The position numbers and the translations under genes were made by a program. From Alphaproteobacteria bacterium (GTDB lineage Bacteria > Pseudomonadota > Alphaproteobacteria > JAEULC01), in the NCBI GenBank assembly GCA_020851015.1, contig JADZDN010000036.1, positions 5,661-69,660 on the forward strand: a DNA stretch of 64,000 nt, in the 5' to 3' direction. Shown here one piece after another: positions 26,500 to 37,031 of this stretch. Every line of letters begins with the position of its first letter. The stretch's first letter is position 1. The notes under the pieces are model-generated. The model did not search any database, was not told where the DNA came from, and saw only the letters and a list, made by a program, of their open reading frames with translations.

Positions 26500-27981
26500 T
26501 CAGGCGAAATCGAGTGGGGCGATCGGCCGGCGCAGCTTGCGATACGGGAACTGCCGGTAGTCCGTTGAGCATATGCCGCCGCTGTCGACGTAGATCAGCT
26601 TGCCGCCGATCGGCTCGAAATCGGCGCGGAAATGATTCATCGCCTTGCACGCGACGATCCGCTCCTGCTCGGGATGCACCCCGAGGGTGCGAAACTGTTC
26701 GCGGTCGTCCACCGCCATCGCCCGGCCGATGACGGCGATGCGCAGGTCGCCGACCTTCAGCAGCATGCAGGGGCCGAGGCTGCCCGGCGAGCCCGTCGCC
26801 ATCGGCCCCCGGCGCACGTAGTCGCCGTCGGACAGCGTCGCTACTCTGCCGGTCACCGACAATGGCGTGCCGCCGAATCCGGGCTCGAGCGTGCCCCCAA
26901 GCACGGTCGTAATCGTGGCGCCGACGCCGGCGGCCCGGCCCATTGCCACGGCCGCCGGGTCGTTGAGAAAGCCGAGGACGGCGCCTGGAAGCTGCGCCTC
27001 GACCATGGCCCGAAGCAGCGCGGTGCCATCGCCCGGCGCGCCGCCGGCCGGGCAATCCGTGTAGTCGGCGATCAGCAGGGGCCCGTTGCCGGCCGGGAAG
27101 CTCCACGCGATCGCCATCGCCTGGTCGAGCGGCAACAGGTCGATCGTCCGCGCCTGGCGTCGGCGCCAGCCCTCGTCGATCAGACGCTCGGCGGCGTCGA
27201 CATAGCGCGCGTCATAGCCGTCGGCCGTGATGGCGACGGATGGCCCCGCCTCGGCGATATCGCCCCAGGCATAGCCGGCCTGAAGGCTGGCGCACAGCAC
27301 CCCGGGGATTGCAGCCTCGACCTCGGCCGCCAGGTTCAGCCACTGCACCATCGGCGCATCGGCCGCGACCGTTCGCCCATCGTCGACCCCGAGCATGGGT
27401 CGCCGCGCCAGGGTCACGCGCGGGCGAACCTCGCCGCGCATGGCGCGGTCGAGGATCGTCGCGGCGCGCCAGCCGGTCTCGTACATGTCGATGTGCGGCG
27501 TGGTGCGGTAGGCCGTCATGATGCTGGCGTGCCGTGCCATCGCATCGGTGACGTTGGCGTGCATGTCCAGCGTGATCGCGACCGGGAGATCCGGACCGAC
27601 CAGCGTTCTCACCCGGGCAAGGATCTCGCCCTCCGGATCGTCGGCGCCTTCGGCAATCATGGCCCCGTGCAGGATCAGCAGCACGCCGTCGACCGGCAGC
27701 GCAGCCTTTAGGCCAGAAAGGATGATTTCGCTGAAATGCGCGAACGTCCCGGCCGTGACCAGGCCGGACGGCGTGGCCCAGACCGCCAGCGGATGGATGA
27801 CGGTCCAGCCAAGACGGCCCGCGGCGTCGAACACCGCGCCCCACTCGGTGCGGGTGCCGCGGAAGCGGCGCGGAATGTCGTCGTCGCGCACGTAGTCGCG
27901 GTTGCGGAACGCCGTCAGGTCCGTCCGCGAGGACGCGAAGCTGTGGGTTTCGTGCTTGACGGAGGAAGCAAAGACGCGCAC
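26500..27981 (-). CDS. M81 family metallopeptidase (MlrC-like)
   Basis: A 493-residue protein of the MlrC/M81 family, associated with microcystin breakdown in Sphingomonas but widespread. The N-terminus HETHSF (about residues 10-15) and the zinc-region motifs LILHGAMIAEG (about 101-111), TLDMHANVT (about 137-145) and HIDMYETG (about 160-167) are present. GTG start with GAAGG upstream. The neighbours (DUF1989 and a dipeptide-type binding protein) suggest that the enzyme cleaves a small peptide or amide brought in by the transporter. The natural substrate is unknown. Confidence 0.88.
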   Translation of the reverse strand: MRVFASSVKHETHSFASSRTDLTAFRNRDYVRDDDIPRRFRGTRTEWGAVFDAAGRLGWTVIHPLAVWATPSGLVTAGTFAHFSEIILSGLKAALPVDGVLLILHGAMIAEGADDPEGEILARVRTLVGPDLPVAITLDMHANVTDAMARHASIMTAYRTTPHIDMYETGWRAATILDRAMRGEVRPRVTLARRPMLGVDDGRTVAADAPMVQWLNLAAEVEAAIPGVLCASLQAGYAWGDIAEAGPSVAITADGYDARYVDAAERLIDEGWRRRQARTIDLLPLDQAMAIAWSFPAGNGPLLIADYTDCPAGGAPGDGTALLRAMVEAQLPGAVLGFLNDPAAVAMGRAAGVGATITTVLGGTLEPGFGGTPLSVTGRVATLSDGDYVRRGPMATGSPGSLGPCMLLKVGDLRIAVIGRAMAVDDREQFRTLGVHPEQERIVACKAMNHFRADFEPIGGKLIYVDSGGICSTDYRQFPYRKLRRPIAPLDFA

Positions 27982-28007
27982 CGGACCTTCTTTCCGGGGA
28001 TCAAGGC

Positions 28008-28030
28008 GGCCGCGGCCCGTCGCCGCGGCC
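28008..28030 (-). other. GC-rich hairpin between binding-protein and M81 peptidase genes
   Basis: A perfect 9-base stem, GGCCGCGGC (28008-28016) pairing with GCCGCGGCC (28022-28030), around a 5-base loop. It lies in the 70-base gap between the binding-protein gene and the peptidase gene. No T-run follows, so it is not a classical terminator. Such hairpins often protect the abundant binding-protein mRNA from 3' decay. Confidence 0.5.
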
Positions 28031-28051
28031 CCTCAAGGCATTACGGGCGTT

Positions 28052-29650
28052 TCACTTCCTGTCGATGTTCCATAGGACGAAAACCGGCGCGTCCAGAACG
28101 CCGGTCACATCCTTGCGCCAGGCGCTCGGCTGGACCTGCAGCCCGACATTGACGATCGGCACCTCGTCGACCAGCACGGCATGCAGATCGTTCAAGATCG
28201 CCTTCTGCTTCACCGGGTCCGTCTCGCGCGTCCAGGCGACGCGCAGCCGCTCGATCTCGCTGCTGCAGGACCAGCCGAACCATGCCTTGTCGCAGCCGCC
28301 GCCGATCGCGGAGAAGATCATCGGATTGATTTGCGAGCCTTCCCAACGCGTGTGAAACACGCTCCAGCCGCCCTCGCCGGTCGGATTCTTGTTCGACCTG
28401 GTCGACAGCAGCTGGCTCCACGCCATCGCCTTCAACTCGACCGTCATGCCGATCTTGCGCAGCGTCTGCGCGGTCATTTCGGCCGCGACCGACGTGGGGT
28501 GGTCGGTCGGCTGCAGGATGACCACCTTCTCGCCCTTGTAACCGGACTCCGCAAGCAATTGCTTGGCTTTTTCCAGGTTCGGCTTGCCGACCTGCATGGC
28601 GCCGGCATTGGAATAGCTGCTGGTGCCGCAGTAGAGCAGCGAGTCGCATGCCTTCCAGTAGTCCTTGTCGCCGATGATCGCAGTCATGTAGGAGACCTGG
28701 TCGACCGCCGCCAGGAAGGCCTGGCGGACCTTCTTGTTGTTGAACGGCGGCTGCAGATGGTTGGGCCGCGCCAGGATCATCACGCCAAGCTGGTCACGGA
28801 CCTTCACCACCACGTCCGGGTTGCCCTTCAGCATCGGCAACTGTTCGATGCGCGGCGATTCGATGAAATCGACCTCGCCCGAATTCAGCGCCGCCGCCGC
28901 GGTAAGCGGATCCGGCATGTACAGCCATTCGACGCGGTCGACCTTTGCAATCTTCGCGCCCGCCAGCATGCTCGCCGGCTCGCTGCGCGGCACGTAGTCC
29001 TTGTTCTTGACGTAGACGACCTTGCTGCCCGGGACCCATTCCTCGCGCGCGAACTTGTAGGGGCCGGATCCGATGGCCTCCTTGATCTGCGTGTTCGGAT
29101 CGGTCTTCGCCACCGCCTCGGGCATCATGAACGGAGTGACCGACCCGAGCTTCGCCAGATTGTCGAGCAGATTCCCGTACTTCTCCTTCAACTTCCAGGC
29201 AAAGCTGTCGCTGCCCGTCGGCTCCAGACTCTCGGTCAGGCTCATCGCCAGGCGGCCTTCGTCGTCCTTGGCGCCCCAGCGCTTGAGCGACTGCACGCAG
29301 TCCGCCGCGGTAACCGGGTTGCCGTCATGCCACTTCAAGCCGGGCCGCAGCTTGAACGAGTAGCTCAGACCGTCGCCACTGACCTCGTAGCTGCCGACCA
29401 TCTGGGGTTGCGCCTTGAAGTTGGCGTCGAGCGCGAACAGCGTGTCGTAGATCATGTACCCGTGCCATGACGTGATGTTCGCCGACGTGACGATGGGATC
29501 GAGGATCGACAGCTCGGCGTGCGGCACGACACGCAGCACCTTGTCCGCGGCACCGGCCACGGCGGCGGGCAGAACCAGCGGCAGCGACACCAAACCGGCG
29601 GCAACGCCGCGCATCGCGAACGTTCTCAGACGGACGGACACGACCCCCAT
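28052..29650 (-). CDS. ABC transporter substrate-binding protein, family 5 (DppA/OppA-like)
   Basis: A 532-residue periplasmic protein with an N-terminal signal peptide (cleavage around AVAGAADK, residue 35). The SBP_bac_5 signature begins VPHAELSILDPIVTSANI and continues with the conserved YSFKLRPGLKWHDGNPVTA near residues 95-113. It is preceded by an AGGGAA ribosome binding site. The permease and ATPase genes appropriate for it are divergent at 32783-36611, separated by the aminotransferase and gamma-glutamyltransferase genes. It would bring in dipeptides, glutathione or other small peptides or amines. Confidence 0.88.
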   Translation of the reverse strand: MGVVSVRLRTFAMRGVAAGLVSLPLVLPAAVAGAADKVLRVVPHAELSILDPIVTSANITSWHGYMIYDTLFALDANFKAQPQMVGSYEVSGDGLSYSFKLRPGLKWHDGNPVTAADCVQSLKRWGAKDDEGRLAMSLTESLEPTGSDSFAWKLKEKYGNLLDNLAKLGSVTPFMMPEAVAKTDPNTQIKEAIGSGPYKFAREEWVPGSKVVYVKNKDYVPRSEPASMLAGAKIAKVDRVEWLYMPDPLTAAAALNSGEVDFIESPRIEQLPMLKGNPDVVVKVRDQLGVMILARPNHLQPPFNNKKVRQAFLAAVDQVSYMTAIIGDKDYWKACDSLLYCGTSSYSNAGAMQVGKPNLEKAKQLLAESGYKGEKVVILQPTDHPTSVAAEMTAQTLRKIGMTVELKAMAWSQLLSTRSNKNPTGEGGWSVFHTRWEGSQINPMIFSAIGGGCDKAWFGWSCSSEIERLRVAWTRETDPVKQKAILNDLHAVLVDEVPIVNVGLQVQPSAWRKDVTGVLDAPVFVLWNIDRK

Positions 29651-29697
29651 GACGATATTCCCTTCTGTCTTGATACTCTCGATGCCAGCTGCCTGGA

Positions 29698-31011
29698 TCA
29701 GGAAACGCGCAGCAATTGCGCATGATCGTCCAGGAACTGGCCGAACGCTTCGGCGAACGCATCGGTGACAGCATCGGTCATCGGCAGCGACAGCGCAAGC
29801 ATGCCTCGCGGAGTCATGTACTGCCCGCGCCGCAGCATCTCGAGCTGCAGCAGCTTCAGCCAGGCCGTCGACGCGTGGGCCACCGCGTCCGGCGACCGAA
29901 CCGGTCCGCGCACGAAGTGGATATTCATCACCGATCCCGTACCGGTAACGCTGACCGGCAGGCCGCGGGACTCGATCGAGCCGTTCAACCGCTCGCGCAG
30001 CCGGTCGCCGCGGGCATTGAGATCGGTCGCCGCCGCGGCCGTGAAGACGCGCGACAACCCAGCCGCTCCCGCCGCCATGGTCAGGACGTTGTTGTTGAAG
30101 GTTCCGGCATGCGTCAGCGCCTGCGGGTGGTCGGGATCGAAGCGCTCCATGATCGCGCGCTTGCCCCCGAAGCCTCCGAAGCTGAGGCCGCCGCCCAGGT
30201 ACTTGCCCATCGACATCATGTCCGGCGTTACTCCGAGCTTGCTCTGGAGGCCGCCGGGCGACAGGCGGGAGGTGATCACCTCGTCGAAGGCCAGGATGAT
30301 GCCGAGCTTGCGCGTTTCCTCGCGCAGTGCCGCGGCGAACGCGGGTTCGGCGGGAATGCAGCCGCCTCCGCCCAGCATCGGCTCCATCACCACGGCTGCG
30401 AGCGTGTCCCTGTGCTCGCGGATCAAGGCCACCGTCCGGTCGATGTCGTTATAGTGCCCGAAGACGAACGGGAACGGGATATTCAGCGGCGAGATCCCGT
30501 GGCTGAACATCAGCACGCCGCCGTGATAGGCCTCGCGCATCACCATGATCGCGGGCTTGCCCGATACCACGCGCGCCGTGCTCATCAGCATGACGTTCGC
30601 TTCGGTGCCGGAATTGCAGAACCGCACCAGGTCGAGCGCGGGAAAGCGTGCGACGAGCAGTTCGCTGAGTTGCGTCTCGTAGCGATTGGGCGCGCCCAGC
30701 ACGATTCCCTTGTCGAGTGCCTCGACGACGGCCGCGCGGATCACCGGGTCCGAATGCCCGTAAAGGCCGGCGCTGTATTCGCACACGAAGTCGGCGTAGC
30801 GGTTTCCGTCATAGTCCCACACAAAGCAACCCTCGCCGCGCTCGAGCGCCACGGGGAACGGCGGGTAATGCAGGATCGTCCGCGTATTGCCGCCGGGCAT
30901 GCTGCGCTTGGCATCCTCGTGGCGGCTCTGGCTCCGCCGGTTGGTTTGCACGAAGCGCTGCTCCGCGTCGTCGATTGCGCTTTCCAGATCGAGATTGCGT
31001 ACTGTTGCCAT
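29698..31011 (-). CDS. class III pyridoxal-phosphate aminotransferase (glutamate-1-semialdehyde aminomutase-like)
   Basis: A 437-residue PLP enzyme. The cofactor-binding lysine lies in MMSMGKYLGGGLSFGG around residue 270, preceded by ILAFDEVITSRL near 238-249 and CNSGTEANVMLMS near 132-144. It resembles glutamate-1-semialdehyde 2,1-aminomutase and related omega-aminotransferases, but it is not in a heme gene context and more likely acts on an amine from the imported compound. ATG at 31011 follows GGGGGTGATC. It lies between gamma-glutamyltransferase and the binding-protein gene in the same direction. Confidence 0.85.
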   Translation of the reverse strand: MATVRNLDLESAIDDAEQRFVQTNRRSQSRHEDAKRSMPGGNTRTILHYPPFPVALERGEGCFVWDYDGNRYADFVCEYSAGLYGHSDPVIRAAVVEALDKGIVLGAPNRYETQLSELLVARFPALDLVRFCNSGTEANVMLMSTARVVSGKPAIMVMREAYHGGVLMFSHGISPLNIPFPFVFGHYNDIDRTVALIREHRDTLAAVVMEPMLGGGGCIPAEPAFAAALREETRKLGIILAFDEVITSRLSPGGLQSKLGVTPDMMSMGKYLGGGLSFGGFGGKRAIMERFDPDHPQALTHAGTFNNNVLTMAAGAAGLSRVFTAAAATDLNARGDRLRERLNGSIESRGLPVSVTGTGSVMNIHFVRGPVRSPDAVAHASTAWLKLLQLEMLRRGQYMTPRGMLALSLPMTDAVTDAFAEAFGQFLDDHAQLLRVS

Positions 31012-31036
31012 GATCACCCCCAGCGAAATCCGCCGC

Positions 31037-32635
31037 TCAATACCCCAGGGCCTGTCCATCCGCGCGGCTATCGGCGCCGCCGGTGAAGGTTCCTGCCTGC
31101 CAGTCGATCGCGATCATATGCGCCGCGCCGAGCGTCTGCGGCCAGCGTAACGGATTGTGGCCCATCGCCGCCAGGGAAGCCGCGGCTGCATCGGGGATTC
31201 CGCGCTCCAGGCGGTAGCCCTCGCCGAAGGCAAAGCCGCGCGGCAGGTCGATCGCCGCCTGCGGGTTCATCGCGTAGTCGACGACGTTCGACAGAATCCA
31301 GGCCTGGCCGAAAGGCTGGAAATGGCCGCCGACCATGCCATACAGCAGGACCGGCCGGTCGTTGCGCATTGCCATGGCCGGAATGATCGTGTGGAATGGG
31401 CGCTTGCGCGGGCCGACGCAGTTTGGATGCCCTTCCGCGAGCGTAAATCCGGCGGCGCGGTCCTGGAGGACGACGCCCGACTCCGGCGCGGTGATAGCGC
31501 TGCCATAGCTCTGATAGACCGAATTGATCATCGATACGGCCGTGCGTTCGCGATCGACCGCGCAGAGGTAGCTGGTATTCGCCGGGCGCGGCGCCGGCAG
31601 CGGCAGGTCGGACGCGCGTTCCGGATCGATGGCATCGGAACAGGCCTTCGCAAAGCCAAGCTCCAGGCGCTTCTCGACCAGACGGCGGCTGCGAGGATCG
31701 TCGCCCACCACGGCATCGCGTTCCGCATAGGCGCGCTTCGCCGCCTCCGCCAGGGCATGCAGCCGGACCGGCGAAACGGGCTGATCGTCCAGCCAATCGA
31801 GCTGATCGAGGATGTTGAGCATAAGCAGCGCCGTGAAGCCTTGCCCCGCGGGCGGGCACTGATGCAAGTCCAGTCCGCGGTACCGGCTTTTGAGGGGGCG
31901 GACGTAGCGGGACTCAAACGCGGCGAAATCGTCCAGCGCGTGAAGGCCCCCAAGCTGGCGCAGGTATCCGACCATGTCCTGCGCCACGGGTCCGCGGTAG
32001 AAGCCGTCGCGCCCCTCCGCCGCGATCCGGCGCAGCGTCGCGCCAAGCTGCGGCTGGCGGAAGACCCGTCCCGGCGCCGGCGCCTGTCCGCCGGGCAGAT
32101 GGATGCGTGCCGTGTTGGGATCGAGGGTCAGCCGCGACGCGCACATCGCCCAGTCGAAGGCGACGCGCTCGTGGATCGGATGTCCCTGCTCGGCATAGCG
32201 GATGGCGGGGGCCAGCAGCTCGGCCATCGCGCGCGTGCCATGATCGCGCGCCAGGCGGCACCACGCATCGACCGCGCCGGGGACGGTCACGGAGTGCGGC
32301 CCTTCGAAGGGCATCGCGCGAAGCCCCAGGCGGCGATAGGCATCGGCCGTGCCCGCCGCGGGCGCCCAGCCGGCGCCGTCCAGCGCGACGATATCGCCGC
32401 CGCCCTTCGGGCAGACCAGCGCGAAGCAATCCCCGCCGATGCCCGACTGCTCGGGCTCGACAACGCCAAGCACGGCGGCGGCGGCGATCGCCGCGTCGAC
32501 CGCGTTGCCTCCGCGTCGCATCATGTCAAGCCCAGCGGCGGTCGCCAGGGGATGGGCGGTGGCGATCATCGCCTCGCCGGCGATCGCCGCCGAACGCCCG
32601 GGTCGATGGAAGTCGCGCGTTTGGGAAACGGCCAT
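31037..32635 (-). CDS. gamma-glutamyltransferase family protein
   Basis: A 532-residue Ntn-hydrolase of the gamma-glutamyltransferase family. GGNAVDAAIAAAAVLGVVEP appears near residues 41-60, and the candidate nucleophile threonine is in PANTSYLCAVDRE, about residue 355, where the precursor would be cleaved. No signal peptide is evident, in contrast to periplasmic enzymes such as E. coli Ggt. ATG at 32635; the frame is open further right but that part is antisense to the transporter gene. It would remove gamma-glutamyl groups from glutathione-type or gamma-glutamylated amines. The neighbouring dipeptide transporter fits uptake of such compounds. Confidence 0.88.
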   Translation of the reverse strand: MAVSQTRDFHRPGRSAAIAGEAMIATAHPLATAAGLDMMRRGGNAVDAAIAAAAVLGVVEPEQSGIGGDCFALVCPKGGGDIVALDGAGWAPAAGTADAYRRLGLRAMPFEGPHSVTVPGAVDAWCRLARDHGTRAMAELLAPAIRYAEQGHPIHERVAFDWAMCASRLTLDPNTARIHLPGGQAPAPGRVFRQPQLGATLRRIAAEGRDGFYRGPVAQDMVGYLRQLGGLHALDDFAAFESRYVRPLKSRYRGLDLHQCPPAGQGFTALLMLNILDQLDWLDDQPVSPVRLHALAEAAKRAYAERDAVVGDDPRSRRLVEKRLELGFAKACSDAIDPERASDLPLPAPRPANTSYLCAVDRERTAVSMINSVYQSYGSAITAPESGVVLQDRAAGFTLAEGHPNCVGPRKRPFHTIIPAMAMRNDRPVLLYGMVGGHFQPFGQAWILSNVVDYAMNPQAAIDLPRGFAFGEGYRLERGIPDAAAASLAAMGHNPLRWPQTLGAAHMIAIDWQAGTFTGGADSRADGQALGY

Positions 32636-32782
32636 CGGCGAGACGGTATTACAGGCGGAAGTCGCCGGGCAACCGTGAGCGCGGTGCGACGTTCCGCCGC
32701 GGAACGGCGCGCCGCCGCCGGGCGCTGGCCCTGTGCCGGCCGATGGGCTAGAGCTTTGGTCTTGCAATGCAGCGAGGACCGG
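32636..32782. promoter_or_regulatory. divergent intergenic region of the GGT and Dpp operons
   Basis: 147 bases between the leftward gamma-glutamyltransferase gene and the rightward permease gene. It must hold promoters in both directions. It is GC-rich (many CGCCG repeats at 32700-32730) and I could not identify a convincing -35/-10 pair or an operator. GAGGA at 32773-32777 serves as ribosome binding site for the GTG at 32783. Confidence 0.45.
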
Positions 32783-33724
32783 GTGGGTGCCTACATCGTC
32801 CGACGCCTTCTCGCGACCATTCCCGTCATGGCGGTGGTAGCGGTCGTCGTTTTCCTGCTGATCCATCTTTCGCCGGGCGATCCGGCGGCGGTCATCGCCG
32901 GCGACACGGCGACACCCGAGCAGATCACCCTGATCCGCGCCCGGCTGGGCCTGGACGAGCCGCTATGGACGCAGTTCGGCATCTGGAGCTGGGCAATTCT
33001 GCGCGGCGACCTGGGCGTGTCGATTTTTTCCAACATTCCGGTCGCGACGCTGATCCTGCAGCGAGCGGGCCCGACCCTGGCGCTGGCGACAACGACGATC
33101 GCCGTCGCCATCGTCATCGCCGTCGGTGCCGGCGTGCTGTCGGCCTGGAAGTCGGGAACCTGGGTCGACCGCGCCGTCATGGCGATGGCGGTCGCCGGAT
33201 TTTCGGTTCCGGTGTTCGTGGTCGGCTACGGGCTGATCTTCCTGTTCGCGATGGAATTGAAATGGCTGCCGGTCCAGGGCTACGTGCCGATCGACCGCGG
33301 CCTGTGGCCCTGGCTGCGAAACCTGATCCTGCCCAGCATGACGCTGGGCTTCGCCTATGTCGCGCTCATCGCCCGGATGACCCGCGCCACGATGATCGAG
33401 GTGCTGAACGAGGACTTCATCCGGACGGCGACGGCCAAGGGCGTGCCCACCGCGCGGATGCTGATCCGACACGGCCTTGCCAACGCGGCGGTGCCCGTGG
33501 TCACCGTGATCGGAATCGGCGTCGCCCTGCTGATCGGCGGGGTTGTCATTACCGAAAGCGTCTTCAACATCCCCGGCGTCGGGCGGCTCACGGTGGATGC
33601 CATCATGAAACGCGATTTTCCGATGATCCAGGGTGTGATCCTGGTCTTCTCCGCGATCTATGTGCTGATCAATCTGGCGATCGACATCCTTTATACGGTT
33701 CTCGATCCGCGCATCCGGTACTAG
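32783..33724 (+). CDS. dipeptide/oligopeptide ABC transporter permease (DppB-like)
   Basis: A 313-residue membrane protein with about six membrane segments and the N-terminal pattern YIVRRLLATIPVMAVVAVVVF followed by HLSPGDPA, typical of DppB/OppB. The EAA loop is DFIRTATAKGVPTARMLIRHGLAN near residues 210-235. GTG at 32783 has GAGGA upstream; the long upstream reading frame is antisense to the gamma-glutamyltransferase gene and not coding. First gene of the four-gene rightward operon. Confidence 0.88.
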   Translation: MGAYIVRRLLATIPVMAVVAVVVFLLIHLSPGDPAAVIAGDTATPEQITLIRARLGLDEPLWTQFGIWSWAILRGDLGVSIFSNIPVATLILQRAGPTLALATTTIAVAIVIAVGAGVLSAWKSGTWVDRAVMAMAVAGFSVPVFVVGYGLIFLFAMELKWLPVQGYVPIDRGLWPWLRNLILPSMTLGFAYVALIARMTRATMIEVLNEDFIRTATAKGVPTARMLIRHGLANAAVPVVTVIGIGVALLIGGVVITESVFNIPGVGRLTVDAIMKRDFPMIQGVILVFSAIYVLINLAIDILYTVLDPRIRY

Positions 33725-33733
33725 GGAAGCGCC

Positions 33734-34609
33734 ATGGCCGATGTTTTCGCCGATGCCGAACTTGCCGCCGGTGCAAAGCGCGCTGGATGGCGTGACTTCG
33801 TGCGCCGCAATCCGATGATCGTCGCCGGCGCGGGGCTGCTGGGGTTCATGACGCTGCTCGCGCTTGCCGCACCGTGGATTGCCGGCGATCCTCTGGCGAT
33901 CGAGCCGCTGAACCGGCTGAGACCGCCGTCCGCGGCCAACTGGTTCGGGACCGACCATCTCGGACGCGACGTCTACACCCGCACGATCTACGGGACCCAG
34001 ATTTCGCTGATGGTCGGTCTTTCGGTAGCGGCGATCAGCATCTCCGTCGGGCTGGCGATCGGCCTCGTCGCCGGCTACGTGCGCTGGCTCGACGGGCCGG
34101 TGCTGCGGGTGATGGACGGGCTGATGGCGATTCCGGCAATCCTGCTGGCGATCGGGCTCATCGCGCTCAACAAGGCCAGCGTGGGGATCGTCATCTTCGC
34201 CATCGCCGTGCCCGAGATCCCCCGCGTCGTGCGCCTGGTGCGCAGCGTCGTGCTGACGGTGCGCGAGCGGCTATTCGTCGAAGCCGCGATTGCCGGCGGC
34301 ATGCCGCGTCGCCGGATCGTGGTTCGCCACATTCTGCCCAGCACGATCGCACCGCTCGTCGTCCAGGCGACCTACGTCTGCGGCTCGGCGATCCTGATCG
34401 AGGCCGGGCTCAGCTTCCTGGGCGCCGGCACGCCGCCCGAGATTCCGACCTGGGGCAACATGATCGCGAACAGCCGCGTCTATCTGCAACTGGCGCCCTG
34501 GGGCCTTTTCTATCCGAGCCTGCTGCTGGCGATCACCGTCCTGGCCGTGAATCTTCTCGGCGACGGCTTGCGCGACCGGCTCGATCCCCAGATAGCCCGC
34601 CGCATGTAG
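33734..34609 (+). CDS. dipeptide/oligopeptide ABC transporter permease (DppC-like)
   Basis: A 291-residue membrane protein with the OppC_N segment (FVRRNPMIVAGAGLLGFM, residues about 18-36), the TDHLGRDVYTRTIYGTQIS motif typical of DppC at about 74-92, and five to six membrane helices. The EAA loop is VEAAIAGGMPRRRIVVRHILPS near 182-203. Starts nine bases after the previous stop and forms the permease pair with 32783-33724. Confidence 0.9.
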   Translation: MADVFADAELAAGAKRAGWRDFVRRNPMIVAGAGLLGFMTLLALAAPWIAGDPLAIEPLNRLRPPSAANWFGTDHLGRDVYTRTIYGTQISLMVGLSVAAISISVGLAIGLVAGYVRWLDGPVLRVMDGLMAIPAILLAIGLIALNKASVGIVIFAIAVPEIPRVVRLVRSVVLTVRERLFVEAAIAGGMPRRRIVVRHILPSTIAPLVVQATYVCGSAILIEAGLSFLGAGTPPEIPTWGNMIANSRVYLQLAPWGLFYPSLLLAITVLAVNLLGDGLRDRLDPQIARRM

Positions 34610-34614
34610 CCCTG

Positions 34615-35636
<1,022 letters not shown>

Positions 35637-35640
<4 letters not shown>

Positions 35641-36611
35641 TCGCGCCAGCGCTTCTCGACGTCGACGGCCTCGTAAAGCATTTTCCGATTACGCGCGGCC
35701 TGTTCGCGCGACGGATCGGCATGGTGCGCGCGGTGGACGGCGTCTCGTTCCGGCTCGATGCCGGCGAGACGCTCTGCATCGTCGGCGAGAGCGGCTGCGG
35801 CAAGTCGACGGTCGGCCGCTGCGTGTTGCGGCTGTTGCCGCCCACCGCAGGCCGGATCCGGCTCGAAGGCGTCGATATCAGCGGGCTTGGCGAGGATGCG
35901 CTGCGTCCGCACCGCCGCCGGATGCAGATCGTGTTCCAGGACCCCTATGCCTCGCTGAACCCCCGGCTGACCGCCGGCGAGATCGTCGCGGAGCCTCTGG
36001 AGAATTTCGGCATTGCAACCGGCGTCGTGCGCCGCGAAAAAGTGGCGGCGCTGCTGGCGCGGGTCGGGCTGCGTCCGGAATCGATGGCGCGCTACCCGTT
36101 CGAGTTCTCCGGCGGCCAGCGCCAGCGCCTCGGCCTGGCCCGCGCTCTGGCGCTCGAACCGCGCCTGATCGTCGCCGATGAGCCGGTGTCGGCGTTGGAC
36201 GTGTCGGTACAGGCGCAGGTATTGAACCTGATGATGGACCTCCAGGAGGAATACGGAGTCGCCTATCTCTTCATCTCGCACGACCTGGGCGTGGTCGAGC
36301 ACATAGCGGACCGCATTGCGGTGATGTACCTGGGCGAAATGGTCGAGCTGGCAGACAAACCCGCCTTATTCGGCGAGCCTTTGCATCCCTATACCAGGGC
36401 ATTGCTGGGGGCGGCCCCGATCGCCGATCCCGCCGCACGCCGCGACAGCCCCATTATCGAGGGCGACGTGCCCTCCCCGGCCAACCCGCCGCCGGGCTGC
36501 CGGTTCCACACCCGCTGCCCTCACGCGATGCCGCGCTGCCGGACGGAAGCGCCGAAATATGCCGAGATTTCGTCACGGCGCTGGGTCGCCTGCCACCTGC
36601 ACGCGCCTTGA
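35637..36611 (+). CDS. dipeptide/oligopeptide ABC transporter ATP-binding protein (DppF-like)
   Basis: A 324-residue ATPase. Walker [10 protein letters not shown] near residue 48, signature [15 protein letters not shown] near 157-171, Walker [14 protein letters not shown] near 178-190, and the C-terminal oligo_HPY region [14 protein letters not shown]. The ATGA overlap with the previous gene indicates coupled translation. Last gene of the operon; its stop lies 13 bases from the convergent hemerythrin gene. Confidence 0.9.
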
Positions 36612-36624
36612 GAACGCGGCTTCG

Positions 36625-37020
36625 TCATCCCAGGGCCCGGTGCAGGCGGGCATCGTGCGTCTGGAAATGCCGACCGAACCAGGCGCTCAGCGTGCCACCG
36701 AGGTCTGCCTTTCCCGCCGCGTAGTCGCCGGAATCGAACCCTTCCATGATCTCCCTGATCTCGTCCAGCAGCGCTTCGTGGTCTTCCTTGTGCTCGTCGT
36801 AGAGCTGGTAGCGGCTATCGCGCATGATCTTCTCCTCGAGCGCGAAATGCGCCGCGATGGCCTCGTGGATCTCGGCAAGGAACGAGGCGATGCGCGGCTC
36901 GGGGCTGCCTTCCACCATGGTCTGGTGGAGATGGTTGATCAGCTTGATCAGCTCGCGGTGTTCGTAGTCCACCTCGGCCACGCCGATCGTGAACTGCTGC
37001 CGCCATTCCAGCAACGCCAT
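36625..37020 (-). CDS. bacteriohemerythrin
   Basis: A 131-residue four-helix protein with the di-iron ligand set: His21, His58, Glu62, His77, His81, His118 and Asp123. It starts with the typical LEWRQQFTIGVAEVDYEHRELI pattern. ATG at 37020 is preceded by GGAGG. Bacteriohemerythrins bind oxygen or nitric oxide. As last gene of the operon that begins at 43289, it may sense or buffer NO or oxygen in the cytoplasm; this role is inferred from context. Confidence 0.92.
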   Translation of the reverse strand: MALLEWRQQFTIGVAEVDYEHRELIKLINHLHQTMVEGSPEPRIASFLAEIHEAIAAHFALEEKIMRDSRYQLYDEHKEDHEALLDEIREIMEGFDSGDYAAGKADLGGTLSAWFGRHFQTHDARLHRALG

Positions 37021-37031
37021 GGATGCCTCCC

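Noticed and set aside
31157..32782. Long N-terminal extension of the DppB-like permease
   Set aside because: The extension is antisense to the gamma-glutamyltransferase gene. The permease fold begins at the GTG at 32783, which has GAGGA ahead of it.
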